From assembly GCF_013745115.1 (NCBI RefSeq), contig NZ_CP051151.1:558001-622000 (forward strand): a stretch of 64,000 bases of DNA. The letters are read 5' to 3'. This DNA comes from Hujiaoplasma nucleasis (lineage in GTDB: Bacteria; Bacillota_I; Bacilli_A; Izemoplasmatales; Hujiaoplasmataceae). Shown here piece by piece: positions 33,251 to 41,577 of the stretch. The translations under genes and the position numbers were made by a program. Under the pieces are notes generated by a model, which made no database searches, was not told where the DNA came from, and saw only the letters and a program-made list of their open reading frames with translations. Each line of letters opens with the position of its first letter. The stretch's first letter is position 1.

Positions 33251-35101
33251 TCAATTAGCATCTAAAATGGCATTAAATTTTTCTTTCATCTCATATAATT
33301 TTGGATCCCTCTGTAAGGAAATTTCAAAATGTTTTCCTCTATCCTTTAGATGATTCAATAAGTCTTCCTCGTCTCTTAACAAATCATCTAATTCAAAATA
33401 CCTAGTCACATTCTCCTTTGAAATATTAAATGGCGTTGCTGTAAAATTAAAAATATCATTCCATATAGCACTTATAATTTCTTCTTGTCTCTTTTCCAGG
33501 CCAAACATTCCATTTTTAATATAATTTTTAAGAGTTTTATTTAGAACAATAGAGGAATCACTTTCTAAAATCAATACTTTTTCGTTTATATCTTTATTAG
33601 CTAATTTTTCATTAATCACTTGAGTGGTTAAAGTTAGATTTTTAATGGTTGCATTATCAGTATCACCATCATCGCTTATCAAGTGTTCTATAGTTAAATT
33701 AGTGGAATCAAGACTAGAGTCTTTTTGCTCTTTTTGCAGATAATTCAATAAAACATATTTTACAAGTCTTGAATTTCTTTTTAAACGAGATTCCTTATTA
33801 GAATATCTTAACGATGGATTCATTGGAAAATTTTTCGTAAAATTGTCTTCATCAACATATTCCGAAACCCGTATAAAAAATTGTGTCATATTAAAAAGAT
33901 AATCATTAATACAGTTTGAATAATATATTCTATAAGCAAATTCAGATACTATTTTGTCTATTCTATTACTTGTTTGCTGTGTGACATTAAAGATAAAAAC
34001 AAAATTACGAAGATTTTTTATGGTCTTTTCAAAAACATCATTATCAATAACCCCATCCAATCGCTTTAACTCTATGGATGTTAGAAGAGATCTAATTTGC
34101 TGATTTCTTTTTATATCGAAATACTCTATAACTAATGAGCTGTGTTGTTTTGGACTTATATTCTTATAAGCAGTTGAAAATCTTAATAAATCATCTAAAA
34201 GATTTGATAACTTTTCTAATGGAATTTCATTTTTTATAAGTTTATAAACAGAATTCGAGTTCTCAGCACTCTTTTCAATATAACATTTTGCAAAATGATT
34301 AATCATATCATCGACATTATTTAAATGATTTGAATTTAATATAATGCTATTCCATTTATCTTTTGCTTCATCAATAAACTTGTCATCTCTAGGTTGAATG
34401 TATTTCATTAAATGATTTTTAAGAAGTTCTATTTGTTTTAACTTTTGTCCCCTAGCATTTAACACTTCGAATATATTGTAAATCTCCTCTTCTTGGTTTG
34501 ATACAATCTCAACAATTTTAATATCAAGTAACCTTTCCAAAAATGCATCTAATTTATTTAAATCATAGTTTTTTAACTCTAAGTATAGATAATTAACTAA
34601 GTTATATAATTTATTTGATTTTTTAACTCTATTTATTTCGGTAGTTTTATCAAGTATTTCTTTAATATCTCTATCAAGTTCGTCATTGTCAATCATAATT
34701 ACTTTTTCAGAGTCAGTCGATAATGATGTAATAAAAGTATTATTAATATAGTCAGCCCGTTTCAAAGATTTATCAGTTTGCATTTCCATAAAAAGTGATT
34801 TAATTGTTGCTAGCAATAAATATACAGTGGTAATCCGCTGTTGTCCATCTATTATTTCATAATCATCAATTCCAGATATTTTTTCACTTTGTTTTTTACT
34901 TGTCTCTGTACTTAATACTATTGCTCCTAAAAAATGAGACCATAAGTCGTGTTGGTTGATCATTGTGAATCTAATATCAGATAATAGTTCACTCCAATTA
35001 TTTTTTTGCCAGACATAACTCCTTTGATATCTAGGAATTATATATCTCGACGATCTTTGAAATACCTCTGAAATACTTCTTGTTTCAGTCTTAAAAGACA
35101 T
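33251..35101 (-). CDS. DUF262/DUF1524 (GmrSD-like) protein, putative phage-restriction factor
   Basis: 616 residues from the ATG at 35101, chosen over a GTG three codons earlier because the GGGGTGGGG site fits it. The N-terminal DUF262 domain has IIPRYQRSYVWQKNNWSELL (about 21-40), FLGAIVLS and the nucleotide-binding YEIIDGQQRITTVYLLLATI (about 81-100), plus EVLNARGQKLKQIELLKNHL. The C-terminal part has NLTIEHLISDDGDTDNATIK, resembling DUF1524, whose HNH motif is normally a His-x-x-P type; here only the His is evident. GmrSD-type proteins cleave modified phage DNA using NTP. It follows a 65-residue protein in the same direction and is enclosed by island repeats. Confidence 0.75.
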   Translation of the reverse strand: MSFKTETRSISEVFQRSSRYIIPRYQRSYVWQKNNWSELLSDIRFTMINQHDLWSHFLGAIVLSTETSKKQSEKISGIDDYEIIDGQQRITTVYLLLATIKSLFMEMQTDKSLKRADYINNTFITSLSTDSEKVIMIDNDELDRDIKEILDKTTEINRVKKSNKLYNLVNYLYLELKNYDLNKLDAFLERLLDIKIVEIVSNQEEEIYNIFEVLNARGQKLKQIELLKNHLMKYIQPRDDKFIDEAKDKWNSIILNSNHLNNVDDMINHFAKCYIEKSAENSNSVYKLIKNEIPLEKLSNLLDDLLRFSTAYKNISPKQHSSLVIEYFDIKRNQQIRSLLTSIELKRLDGVIDNDVFEKTIKNLRNFVFIFNVTQQTSNRIDKIVSEFAYRIYYSNCINDYLFNMTQFFIRVSEYVDEDNFTKNFPMNPSLRYSNKESRLKRNSRLVKYVLLNYLQKEQKDSSLDSTNLTIEHLISDDGDTDNATIKNLTLTTQVINEKLANKDINEKVLILESDSSIVLNKTLKNYIKNGMFGLEKRQEEIISAIWNDIFNFTATPFNISKENVTRYFELDDLLRDEEDLLNHLKDRGKHFEISLQRDPKLYEMKEKFNAILDAN

Positions 35102-35167
35102 TTTCCCCACCCCATATTATTATAAGTTTCTCCATTAAATAATGCGAACTACATATTTACAGCATCA

Positions 35168-35365
35168 TTACTTAATTTTAACTTTATACCAGTCATTACC
35201 TTTAGAAATATATGGCTTTTCTAGAACTTCTCTTTCTAGAAGTCGGTTATTATTAGTAAATAAATCTCTAATAGAGCCTTCAAATAAAACAGTATCATCA
35301 CTGTCAATAACTATTGCATTCATGTTTGAACTTTTTTCTTCTAAGCTTTCACGTAATGTAATCAT
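35168..35365 (-). CDS. Small protein upstream of the DUF262 gene (module 2)
   Basis: 65 residues from the ATG at 35365, with AAGGAG nine bases upstream; an upstream in-frame start at 35386 overlaps this site. Sequence features: ITLRESLEEKSSNMNAIVID, DSDDTVLFEGSIRDLF and a last strand DWYKVKIK. The pattern 'V-D-x-D-x-x-VLFEG-x-x-x-DL' resembles small phage-type proteins of unknown function in Bacillota. It lies 66 bases before the DUF262 gene and behind its own promoter, so it is the first gene of module 2 and may regulate or inhibit its neighbour. Confidence 0.6.
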   Translation of the reverse strand: MITLRESLEEKSSNMNAIVIDSDDTVLFEGSIRDLFTNNNRLLEREVLEKPYISKGNDWYKVKIK

Positions 35366-35390
35366 ACAAATAATCTCCTTATACAAAAAT

Positions 35391-35419
35391 ATTAGAATTT
35401 TTCCTTAAAAAATCTTCAA
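35391..35419 (-). promoter_or_regulatory. Probable promoter of module 2
   Basis: TTGAAG (35414-35419) and TCTAAT (35391-35396) are 17 bases apart on the minus strand and precede the small protein gene. The start point would be near 35384, about 20 bases before the ATG. Confidence 0.45.
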
Positions 35420-35439
35420 ACTTACTTTTGCATACATTT

Positions 35440-35710
35440 TATGCTATATAGTCGAGAAAAGTAGCAGTCCCATCAGTTTCAATGAAACCTTCACTTTGAA
35501 CAAAATTTTGCGTGTAGACCTTACACTTTAACACACACAACTGTGTGTTTTTTTTAAAACGTTGCAAGCTGAGTTGACGTCTATATGTCAACATTTGCAG
35601 GCAAACTGTTACAGTTTTCATACAGTTTCTCGCATTTATGTCCAGGCCCTGCACTTACAACTGTCGGTTTCGTTGAAACCCTGCACTTTGAACATAGTGA
35701 TAGTTATGTT
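35440..35710. repeat. Island repeat copies 4 and 5
   Basis: Cores at 35471-35501 and 35660-35693 (CTGTCGGTTTCGTTGAAACC). Between them are AACACACA/TGTGTGTT with a T-tract (35530-35555), GTTGACGTCTATATGTCAAC (35573-35592) and AAACTGTTACAGTTT (35603-35617). The rest of 35387-35913 contains no gene I can support; the 71-codon frame across the repeats is judged non-coding. Confidence 0.8.
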
Positions 35711-35913
35711 CTAGACAAGACGTTATCAGTTATTTAGCGAAAAACTATAAGTTTTTCTTTTTACTATTGTTAATATTTACCGATTAACTTGTACTATCGA
35801 GTCTTGATTTTGTTCCTCAAACTCGATATTTTGATTGTTCAAAACCTTTATGTAATCGATAATTATAATCTAAAAATACATTTATTTCATAAAAAGCAAT
35901 TGATCAATACTTA

Positions 35914-36327
35914 TTATAAATAATGAATCATTTCAGTATTATCACTATTAGAAGTTAATTGAAAATTGAGAGATTTCCAAAACCCAATAGAATTTAGTGC
36001 GTTGACCCTAATTATCTTTACACCAATCTTTTTCATTTCAGAAATACATTTATTCATTATTCTTGTCCCATTCATATTTTTTTTATAAATCACTTCAAAG
36101 TGGTCAATCTCTATTAACTGTTTTTCTCTTTCAAGGTAATAAGATATTAGAGCTTCTATAACATTATTTTCGTCTCTAATAATTTCAAATTCATACTCTT
36201 CCCAATCCAGTTTTAGATTTGAAGATAAAAGAAATGCTTCATCTTTTCCTGACAAAGATTCCCAAGAGCTAGATTTTAGGTTTGTTATTTTTGTTAAATC
36301 GATATTTTCATTTATTATGTTTTTCAT
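35914..36327 (-). CDS. GNAT-like acetyltransferase (module 3)
   Basis: 137 residues. The C-terminal half has the GNAT signature layout: LIEIDHFEVIYKKNMNGTRI (beta4 and the CoA loop, here NMNGTRI), MNKCISEMKKIGVKIIRVNA, then LNSIGFWKSLNFQLTSN (the FWxxLGF-like ending). It is small for the family but keeps the core. It would transfer an acetyl group from acetyl-CoA; the substrate is unknown. It is the last gene of the minus-strand module 3, 88 bases after the DUF3307 gene, so it is likely co-transcribed. Whether it belongs to the signalling system or is a hitch-hiker is unclear. Confidence 0.6.
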   Translation of the reverse strand: MKNIINENIDLTKITNLKSSSWESLSGKDEAFLLSSNLKLDWEEYEFEIIRDENNVIEALISYYLEREKQLIEIDHFEVIYKKNMNGTRIMNKCISEMKKIGVKIIRVNALNSIGFWKSLNFQLTSNSDNTEMIHYL

Positions 36328-36415
36328 AGTGTTATCATCCCAAGTGTTTTATACGCTAATATATCATGATAAAATTGTTTCATATCAATTGTTTTTAACA
36401 TTTCTTTTGTAATAA

Positions 36416-37171
36416 TTATAAAAGTTCCATAAAAGTATAATAATACAGTATTCCGATGAACACCATTAACAATGATAAGAGATTTCCGATAATAAAAGCA
36501 TTTCTATTTATTATCTTAGATTCTTCTCGTTTAAAGTCAGAAAAAACTTTTAAACCTAAGACAACTATCAATACTTCATAAACACCAATAATAATTGTTG
36601 GTGTTATTAATAATCGTTCTAGTATTCCTATATACTTTGCTAATTTGAAATTTTCATCATGCACATACTCTTTTAGTATACAGTTCATTGAAAGTTTTAT
36701 AAACTCATGGCCAAAGAATGTCGCTATTAAGACAGCATTAACAATTATAATAATTTGTTGATCAATAGTTGATATATCATCTATAATAAACAACTCTAAT
36801 AAGAGTAAAATACTAAATACATGGACTAGTTGATCATAAATCAATATCCATATATTAAACTTCTCGTTTTTAATGTTTTTTACATATGGAATCTTTGTTT
36901 TAATTTTAACAAAATAAGATTTAAATAAATCAATTAAAAAATGCATTAAAGCGAGTATACCTAACTTCAAAACGTAAACAAACAACAATTCAAAATTACC
37001 TGGATTCACAATAAGCCAAAAAACTGTCAGCATAACAATATAGGAAACATACGTTTTAAGTGCATGAAGAACACTTCCAATAAAAGGTTTATTACTTCTC
37101 GTGGCTACATCATTATCATTTTGAATAATAAAGTCACCAATCAAATGAAACATTAACAATAGATGAAACAT
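36416..37171 (-). CDS. DUF3307 multi-pass membrane protein, putative effector (module 3)
   Basis: 251 residues with about seven hydrophobic segments. The start LLLMFHLIGDFIIQNDNDVA, then GSVLHALKTYVSYIVMLTVF, LIDLFKSYFVKI and IYDQLVHVFSILLLLELFII match DUF3307, a membrane family with conserved His/Asp residues in its helices (the HxxxDFxxQ and HxxxD patterns). DUF3307 genes are often found near SatD-type or other signalling genes; the biochemical role is not known. Here it follows two nucleotide cyclase homologues with 3 bases between it and the nearer one, so it is a candidate membrane effector or receptor of a cyclic-nucleotide signal. The last about 60 residues are a cytoplasmic segment and a final helix. 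Confidence 0.7.
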   Translation of the reverse strand: MFHLLLMFHLIGDFIIQNDNDVATRSNKPFIGSVLHALKTYVSYIVMLTVFWLIVNPGNFELLFVYVLKLGILALMHFLIDLFKSYFVKIKTKIPYVKNIKNEKFNIWILIYDQLVHVFSILLLLELFIIDDISTIDQQIIIIVNAVLIATFFGHEFIKLSMNCILKEYVHDENFKLAKYIGILERLLITPTIIIGVYEVLIVVLGLKVFSDFKREESKIINRNAFIIGNLLSLLMVFIGILYYYTFMELL

Positions 37172-37174
37172 TTT

Positions 37175-37756
37175 TTATCTCCTTTTTAATGATTTTATTC
37201 TATAAGCACTAATACCAGATTTTTCCTTACACTTATAAAGCTCTTCGAAACCCTCTTTTGAAAGCAGGTTATTTATTGTTTTTGTAGTAAGTATACCATC
37301 AAAAATAAACTCTTTGTGTTCTAGGGATGTCCGATTATGATAATATGCATACTTTGTTGCAGTATTAATGGATTGTCCGATTAAAAATTCTGATTTATGG
37401 ATATTTGATTCTAACTTAATTATTTTAACCGGTGATTTTTGCATTCCAATGCCGTATCCCAATTTTAAATTTGGATACGCTAAAGCTAAATTTTTGATAT
37501 ATGAAATAACTTCTGTAATTAATTTATTTAGTATTTTATAAGACTTTAAGAATTTTTCTGTTTCATAAATTAAAATATATCCATCACCTGTCGATTTAGA
37601 AAAAACAACACTTCCTTTATTATCATGGATTAAATTATTAAACTCTAATATAATTTTTTCTGCTAATCTCACATCATTATCATCATTTATTAAATTTGAA
37701 GAATTCCTCATATCAATAACAACTGTTATAGCATTATTAATAATTAATGACTCCAT
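37175..37756 (-). CDS. Class III nucleotidyl cyclase-like protein B (module 3)
   Basis: 193 residues, a minimal cyclase catalytic domain without sensor parts. Both metal-binding aspartates are present: Asp15 in ITVVIDMRNSSNL and Asp58 in SKSTGDGYILIYE. GYGIGMQ (100-106) corresponds to the beta4 strand and IGQSINTATKY (126-136) to the transition-state segment, keeping Asn131 with Lys135 at the Arg position. Class III enzymes work as dimers with active sites at the interface. It lies only 31 bases after the related cyclase A gene and 3 bases before DUF3307. Product nucleotide (cAMP, cUMP, cCMP) cannot be read from the sequence. SatD-type proteins, which are also linked to DUF3307, are an alternative family label. 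Confidence 0.65.
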   Translation of the reverse strand: MESLIINNAITVVIDMRNSSNLINDDNDVRLAEKIILEFNNLIHDNKGSVVFSKSTGDGYILIYETEKFLKSYKILNKLITEVISYIKNLALAYPNLKLGYGIGMQKSPVKIIKLESNIHKSEFLIGQSINTATKYAYYHNRTSLEHKEFIFDGILTTKTINNLLSKEGFEELYKCKEKSGISAYRIKSLKRR

Positions 37757-37787
37757 AAAATACCCCTATCTTTTTCTAAGCATAAAA

Positions 37788-38513
37788 CTAAATATTACTA
37801 TCTATCCAATTATTCATTTCAGTTTTAATTGAATTACTCGTGAAATAATCTTGATAAGGATGTTTTTTCAATAATTCTTCATTATTACTAAACTCTTTAA
37901 TATTAATATATGAAGTGTTACTTATTGCAATACTTGAAGATGTTGTCTCATTTCCATAATTTTTACAAGTTACTTTTGACAGATAATCTGCTTTCGCCAA
38001 GGCTTCACCTATCCAGACTTTTTCATTGATTCCACTACCTTTTTTCCCAGCTTTAATGATCAAATCTTCAGATGTAGCCATCCCGATACCAGCCCTTACA
38101 GGATTAAGGCTTTTCTTCTTAAGTAGTTTATTTAGCATTTTTATATATGTGTTTAGCCAAACACAAAGATTAAAAAGTTCATTTTCTGTTTGTTTATTTG
38201 GTGAACTGAAAACACCATAAACACAATCTCCTCTAACGCCTATTTCTCTCACTAAAGTCGATGATTTCATTATTTCAATTATTTCTGATGAATAAGCTCT
38301 GATTGTTCTTGCTACATCTTCTTTTTTTGTTTTTGCAAAAAATTCTGTAGATCCTCTTAAGTCAACAAAAATTGCTGTAACCCAACTTTTAATCCCGTTA
38401 TCGTAAGTCCATCTACTTTCATCTTTAGGAATACTATCTACATTCTCAACAGATGTGCTAATATCAAGAATGCTTTCTACTCTTTGTTTTCCTTTTTCAT
38501 AATCATAACCCAT
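37788..38513 (-). CDS. Class III nucleotidyl cyclase A, Pycsar-like (module 3)
   Basis: 241 residues. AIFVDLRGSTEFFAKTKKED carries metal Asp51, and VRGDCVYGVFSSP carries metal Asp96. VRAGIGMATSEDLIIKAGKK with GSGINEKVWIGEALAKADYL strongly resembles the clade of uridylate/cytidylate cyclases of Pycsar phage defence (PycC), which have an IKAGxKGSGIN block and a WxGDVVNxAA-like helix. At the position of the transition-state Asn there is Ala173, and at the Arg/Lys position Tyr177, so this subunit may need a partner. The neighbouring cyclase B keeps the Asn. Possible system: phage signal, cyclic nucleotide made at the A/B interface, effector activation. Confidence 0.75.
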   Translation of the reverse strand: MGYDYEKGKQRVESILDISTSVENVDSIPKDESRWTYDNGIKSWVTAIFVDLRGSTEFFAKTKKEDVARTIRAYSSEIIEIMKSSTLVREIGVRGDCVYGVFSSPNKQTENELFNLCVWLNTYIKMLNKLLKKKSLNPVRAGIGMATSEDLIIKAGKKGSGINEKVWIGEALAKADYLSKVTCKNYGNETTSSSIAISNTSYINIKEFSNNEELLKKHPYQDYFTSNSIKTEMNNWIDSNI

Positions 38514-38557
38514 TTACTCATCCACTCCTTGAAAAATATCTCTTTAAAAAAATCCCT

Positions 38558-39868
38558 TTATGAAGTACCTATTAGTGATATTCTATATAGTTTATCCATT
38601 TGATAACTGACTTCAAATAACTCGTTTAATGCATTAAATAATTTTATAGTTGCGCTACAAAATTCTAGATAATCCATCTCAATTTCACTTACTCTTCCAC
38701 GATGAGAATCTTTAAAAATAATAGTGTTTTTATCAATGTTAAAGTCTCGATCGAAATGTCCTTCTGCATTTCTTATTTTGTTCGAAATCAATCCCGTGTA
38801 AGGTAAACTAAATGTATCAAAAACGCACAATAAACTAGATAATTTCATATATTTCGAATTAAAAGAGTTAATTACGTTATCAAACCCAACCTTTGCTGAA
38901 GACACACAAAATAAATTACAATTTCCTCTTACAGTTATGTTGTTTAAACCTATAATCAAATCAATTTTGTCGCAAAACAGTTCATATGCTTTAGCATAAA
39001 AAGCAGTTAGCAATGCTACATGTTTTGTAGTAACTGTATATTTACCACTAGTAATGTCGGTTTTCAGTTCATCCATCGAGTTTAAGAGTGGGATAAAATC
39101 CGGTAAAATTTCCATGTACTGCAAAGTTATTTCATGCATTCTTTTTTCAAAGTCAATATAATACTTCTTATCTCCTAGTAACTTTGATAAGTTAACAATC
39201 TTCTGGTGTTCAGAAGAATTAATTATTTTATTAAACGTAGTTGGGTAGTCGAGAATTCTATTTCTTCTATTTTTCTCAATAAATGGTGATAGTAAAAAAA
39301 CTCTCGACTGGTGAACAACCATTAACATTTCTAGTTCATTGGTAATCTTAAAGGCTTTTGGTTTTTTCCAAGTATCAATCATTAACCTAGTTAGTGACAT
39401 CTCGTTTAATTTTATAATTAATGTTCTAAATTTCTCACTGTTCCATAGATTTGAAATTATCGTATATTCATTTTTATATTTAAATAATCTAATTAAAGCG
39501 TTTTTCAACCTGATTAAATTATCAATTCCTTGTTTCCCATATGAAGCAAATGATCTGATAAACGGAGTTGGTTGAAAATAATCATCATCCTTAACAACTT
39601 TTTGTTGTAAAAATTCTGATGATAACTCTACTACAAAATCAGCTAAATCATTCGTAGAATTAAATACCTCTGCATTATTAACTAAAAATTCAATGCCAAG
39701 ATTTTTCATTTCAGGTTTAGGTTCACTAGGTATTGTTACCAGCCCAGTGATTTGCGTATGACAATTTGGACAATTAAAATTGATAGTAATATTCGAGAAG
39801 CCAATTTGAGTTCGCAATCTAAAACTAGTGTTACATACTGAACATTTAATATAATTATTACTTACCAT
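38558..39868 (-). CDS. Zinc-ribbon HEPN-type protein (module 3)
   Basis: 436 residues, first gene of module 3. An N-terminal zinc ribbon has Cys9 and Cys12 (IKCSVCNTSF) and Cys33 and Cys36 (FNCPNCHTQ). The middle is almost all helical. Near the C-terminus NKIRNAEGHFDRDF contains R366-N-A-E-G-H371, the R-x4-H motif of HEPN ribonucleases, followed by a helix SEIEMDYLEFCSATIKLFNA as in HEPN domains of abortive-infection proteins. It could therefore be a toxin RNase controlled by the cyclases downstream, or a sensor; both are inferences. It is 44 bases upstream of the cyclase A gene and behind island repeats. Confidence 0.65.
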   Translation of the reverse strand: MVSNNYIKCSVCNTSFRLRTQIGFSNITINFNCPNCHTQITGLVTIPSEPKPEMKNLGIEFLVNNAEVFNSTNDLADFVVELSSEFLQQKVVKDDDYFQPTPFIRSFASYGKQGIDNLIRLKNALIRLFKYKNEYTIISNLWNSEKFRTLIIKLNEMSLTRLMIDTWKKPKAFKITNELEMLMVVHQSRVFLLSPFIEKNRRNRILDYPTTFNKIINSSEHQKIVNLSKLLGDKKYYIDFEKRMHEITLQYMEILPDFIPLLNSMDELKTDITSGKYTVTTKHVALLTAFYAKAYELFCDKIDLIIGLNNITVRGNCNLFCVSSAKVGFDNVINSFNSKYMKLSSLLCVFDTFSLPYTGLISNKIRNAEGHFDRDFNIDKNTIIFKDSHRGRVSEIEMDYLEFCSATIKLFNALNELFEVSYQMDKLYRISLIGTS

Positions 39869-39905
39869 AATTTTAAACTCCCAATTAAATATACTATCTA
39901 TTAAC

Positions 39906-39945
39906 TACAAGGGCCTTGTCCCTTTAGTATGTACTGTCATACTAA
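39906..39945. repeat. Second intergenic repeat family, copy 2
   Basis: GGGCCTTGTCCCTTTAGTAT (39911-39930) then GTACTGTCAT (to 39940) repeats 33070-33099. ACAAGGGCCTTGT (39906-39918) is a perfect palindrome around a G. It lies just upstream of the first gene of module 3, so it may hold its operator. Confidence 0.65.
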
Positions 39946-39984
39946 CCCTTTAGGTTAGACTGTTGAGGTTAATATTCTACTTTT

Positions 39985-40535
39985 AAAACACAAAAGTGTT
40001 GTTTTTTTAGAGCGTGTTGAATGTGGACTTTTCATCTAAACTAAGATCATAACTGTGTGTCAAAATCCGAAGTTTAAATCCCCTCAAATACGTTGTCGCA
40101 GGCCTAGTGAAACAACTGTCGGTTTCGCTGAAACCCTTCACTTTGAACCTAATTTTGCGAGTTGACCCTACACTATGGACTGTCATTTTATAGTTTTTTT
40201 TCAACAAACTAAAACATCGCTTAACATCTCAACTAAGAGCAAAAGTCAAGTTATTTTTATCAAAAGTTTAAATCCCCTCGACTCCATGCCTTAGTCCTAG
40301 TGAAATGACTGTCGGTTTCTATGAACCCCTTCACTTTGAACATAATTTTACGTGTGACCCTATACTTTAACACACACAATTTTTTGTTTTTTGAAAAACA
40401 TTGCAAGGTGAGTTGACGTCTATATGTCGACATTTGCGGCAAAATGTTACAGTTTTCATACAGTTATGTGCCCGGTTGTCGCAGTCCTTCTGAAACAACT
40501 GCCGATTCTATGAAACCCTTTACTTCAAACACACT
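39985..40535. repeat. Island repeat copies 6, 7 and 8
   Basis: Cores at 40115-40148, 40308-40341 and 40498-40530. Hairpins with T-tracts on the plus strand lie at 39987-40008 (AACAC/GTGTT) and 40179-40200 (ACTGT/ATAGT); a decayed one lies at 40371-40396. GTTGACGTCTATATGTCGAC (40412-40431) and AATGTTACAGTTT match the second type of block also present at 35573-35617. The two short frames across these repeats (60 and 66 codons) look non-coding. Confidence 0.8.
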
Positions 40536-40544
40536 ATTTTAAAT

Positions 40545-41530
<986 letters not shown>

Positions 41531-41577
41531 TTTAGATGACCTCATCTAAATTATACAATTAGTGAACATCTATGACA

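Noticed and set aside
35439-35654. 71-codon frame and similar 60-66-codon frames at 40007-40207 and 40260-40442 as small proteins with a shared FxxxGFxETD motif
   Set aside because: The common motif is only the translation of the intergenic repeat; there are no ribosome binding sites, and the frames are not kept in the other copies.
31380-40535. Repeats as a CRISPR array
   Set aside because: Spacing is irregular (about 30 to 5000 bases), the copies are diverged, and no cas gene is present.
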